Source of the DNA: Chloroflexota bacterium
Lineage (GTDB): Bacteria; Chloroflexota; Limnocylindria; Limnocylindrales; CSP1-4
Assembly (NCBI GenBank): GCA_021789355.1
Contig: JAJYJR010000293.1
Location: 1 to 7,203, forward strand
Direction: 5' to 3'
Length of the DNA: 7,203 nucleotides
Of the stretch, positions 6,289 to 7,203 are shown piece by piece. Each line of letters starts with the position of its first letter. Position 1 is the stretch's first letter. Below the pieces are notes generated by a model that saw nothing but the letters and a program-made list of their open reading frames with translations, was not told the DNA's origin and ran no database searches. The position numbers and the translations under genes are program-made.

Positions 6289-6304
6289 GGGGTTCGTCAG
6301 TCAT
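6281..6304 (-). other. 7-codon overlapping reading frame (MTDEPRG) at the rhomboid start
   Basis: ATG at 6304-6302 is preceded by GGAG with a 6-base gap, a good ribosome binding site, but the frame ends at TGA (6283-6281) after MTDEPRG. The rhomboid GTG (6288) lies inside it in another frame, with an 8-base overlap. It may be a coupling leader peptide. Alternatively it is the true rhomboid start broken by one extra base: deleting one C of the CCCC run (6292-6289) would give MTDEPVADETGPQ in frame with the rhomboid. Confidence 0.4.
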
Positions 6305-6310
6305 GGGAGG

Positions 6311-6334
6311 CTCCGATCGCGCGGATCGGCGGAG
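6311..6334. repeat. Inverted repeat upstream of the rhomboid gene overlapping the mini-ORF ribosome binding site
   Basis: Minus strand CCGATC-CGCGC-GATCGG (6329-6313) is a perfect 6-bp stem with a 5-base loop. CTCC (6334-6331) and GGAG (6314-6311) could extend or compete for pairing. The GGAG ribosome binding site of the ATG at 6304 lies in or beside the 3' arm, so the hairpin could lower translation initiation; as double-stranded DNA it could instead be an operator. Confidence 0.35.
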
Positions 6335-6358
6335 GCGATCGTCAGGCACGTTCGGCTG

Positions 6359-6364
6359 AGTGTA
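6359..6364 (-). promoter_or_regulatory. Candidate -10 box (TACACT) for the rhomboid gene
   Basis: Minus-strand TACACT fits TANNNT. Transcription would begin near 6352, leaving a leader of about 48 bases before the ATG at 6304 that contains the inverted repeat and a ribosome binding site. The -35 region near 6382-6388 shows only a weak match. Confidence 0.35.
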
Positions 6365-6430
6365 GCGGCTGCCGGCGCCGGGCACGATCCGGCCGGACTC
6401 TCTCGGCCGATGAACACGCGCGGATGGAGC

Positions 6431-6449
6431 GCCTGCGCGCCTGCGCGCC
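6431..6449 (+). repeat. Short tandem repeat, two copies of GCCTGCGC
   Basis: GCCTGCGC at 6431-6438 is repeated exactly at 6439-6446 and followed by GCC. It lies in the 201-base divergent region between the rhomboid and RNase genes. Function unknown; possibly only replication slippage in GC-rich DNA. Confidence 0.4.
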
Positions 6450-6476
6450 CGGCACGCACGGGGGCGCGTCCGGTGG

Positions 6477-6482
6477 CACGAT
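6477..6482 (+). promoter_or_regulatory. Weak candidate -10 box (CACGAT) for the MBL-fold gene
   Basis: CACGAT keeps the two most conserved -10 positions (A2 and T6) and lies exactly 7 bases before the ATG at 6490, the same spacing as at the ALDH start. It lacks the initial T and is therefore weak. If right, the start is 6490 and not the in-frame ATG at 6481, which overlaps the box. Confidence 0.25.
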
Positions 6483-6489
6483 GCGCGGC

Positions 6490-7203
6490 ATGGACGTGCA
6501 CTTCCTCGGGGCCGCGAACACGGTGACCGGCTCGCAGTTCCTCCTGACCACCGACCGCGCCCGGATCCTGGTCGACTGCGGGATGTTCCAGGGAAGTCCG
6601 AACGAGTCGGTGCGCAACCGGGTTCCCCTCGCCTACGACCCGGCGTCGCTGGACGCGATCGTCCTGACGCACGCCCACCTGGACCACTGCGGGCTGATCC
6701 CGCACGTGGTCGCCGAAGGGTTCCGCGGTCCGATCTACGCCACGCGCGGGACCGTGGAGCTCGCGGGACTCGTCCTCCTCGACTCCGGGAAGCTGCAGGA
6801 GGAGTTCGCGAAGCGCGAGGCGCGCTGGGCGAAGCGCCATCCAGACCGGGCCGTCGAGGAGGAGCGCGAGCTGGAGGCGGCGATCGAGGCACAGGTCGAG
6901 CTTGCGCAGGCGGACGAGTCGACGACCGCGGCGCCTGCCTCGGCCGGGGCGGAGAGGCCAGGGCAGGCGGCCCACCCGAGCACGAGCGCCGGAAGCCTTC
7001 CACCCGCCGCCTCGCCAAAGGGCCACGCCAACCCCGAGCACGCGATCCTCACGGCGCCCGCGCAGGTGGAGCTGGAGATCGACGAGCCACTCTACGACCA
7101 GCGCCAGGCTCGCGCCGCCCTCGGCCAGTTCCGTGGCGTCGACTACGGACAGCGCGTGCAGGTCGCTCCCGGGATCGTGGCCACCTTCCTGGACGCCGGC
7201 CAC
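6490..7203 (+). CDS. MBL-fold RNase, beta-CASP / RNA specificity factor type, 5' part
   Basis: The gene runs off the right edge; 238 codons are visible without a stop. Proteins of this family (for example Thermus TTHA0252) are zinc-dependent endo/exoribonucleases with a metallo-beta-lactamase fold and an inserted beta-CASP domain. Seen: the opening strand MDVHFLGAANTVTGSQFLL; LVDCGMFQG (27-35); the zinc motif THAHLDHCG with His61, His63, Asp65 and His66; PIYAT (81-85); and ATFLDAGH (231-238), whose last residue His238 is the next metal ligand and is the last codon of the window. The beta-CASP domain would follow outside. Between LQEEF (102-106) and DEPLYDQRQA (198-207) there is a long charged then Ala/Pro/Ser-rich stretch that compact family members lack. 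The ATG at 6490 gives the usual N-terminus; an in-frame ATG at 6481 would add three residues. Divergent from the rhomboid gene. Confidence 0.9.
   Translation, partial: MDVHFLGAANTVTGSQFLLTTDRARILVDCGMFQGSPNESVRNRVPLAYDPASLDAIVLTHAHLDHCGLIPHVVAEGFRGPIYATRGTVELAGLVLLDSGKLQEEFAKREARWAKRHPDRAVEEERELEAAIEAQVELAQADESTTAAPASAGAERPGQAAHPSTSAGSLPPAASPKGHANPEHAILTAPAQVELEIDEPLYDQRQARAALGQFRGVDYGQRVQVAPGIVATFLDAGH

Noticed and set aside
6481..6483. ATG at 6481 as start of the MBL-fold gene
   Set aside because: It would add only three residues before the usual family N-terminus and overlaps the possible -10 box. It cannot be excluded, but 6490 fits better.
6301..7203. Long minus-strand open frame at the right end
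   Set aside because: Antisense to a clear MBL-fold gene with the HxHxDH motif; the minus product has no recognisable domain.

Overview
The window is very GC-rich (roughly 70% or more by eye), densely coding, with strong G/C preference at third codon positions. Several genes have a TANNNT-type -10 box only about 4-9 bases before the start codon and no Shine-Dalgarno sequence, which suggests leaderless or nearly leaderless mRNAs. With the gene content (a hydrogenase maturation protease, a TPR-rhomboid, a beta-CASP-type RNase), this fits a high-GC Chloroflexota lineage (Limnocylindria-like) or an actinobacterium. The assignment is an inference from style, since no marker gene is present.

Layout: (1) bases 1-314, + strand, the 3' end of a hydrogenase maturation protease. 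(2) 417-962, +, a 181-aa protein I do not recognise, with its own promoter candidate and a strong GGAGGA ribosome binding site. (3) 3798 down to 1001, - strand, a two-gene unit: an MFS transporter followed by an aldehyde dehydrogenase, joined by an ATGA overlap. The second gene also has a candidate leaderless promoter inside the end of the first. (4) 3949-4959, +, a GT2-like glycosyltransferase carrying an N-terminal module that resembles the C-terminal tail of cysteinyl-tRNA synthetase. It is divergent from the MFS gene across a 150-base control region. (5) 6288 down to 4972, -, a rhomboid intramembrane protease with an N-terminal TPR domain, preceded by a 7-codon overlapping reading frame. 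It converges on the glycosyltransferase gene with only 12 bases between the stop codons. (6) 6490 to the window end, +, the N-terminal part of a metallo-beta-lactamase-fold RNase of the beta-CASP / RNA specificity factor type, cut off at its third metal-ligand histidine and carrying a long low-complexity insertion.

The genes do not form one obvious pathway. Only the MFS-ALDH pair looks like a functional unit (uptake or export of a compound plus oxidation of an aldehyde). I see no CRISPR array, insertion sequence, tRNA, rRNA, phage gene or recognisable defence system. The most unusual items are the CysRS-tail/glycosyltransferase fusion with an altered DxD site, the overlapping mini-ORF or one-base frameshift at the rhomboid start, the low-complexity insertion in the RNase, and the repeated leaderless-promoter pattern.
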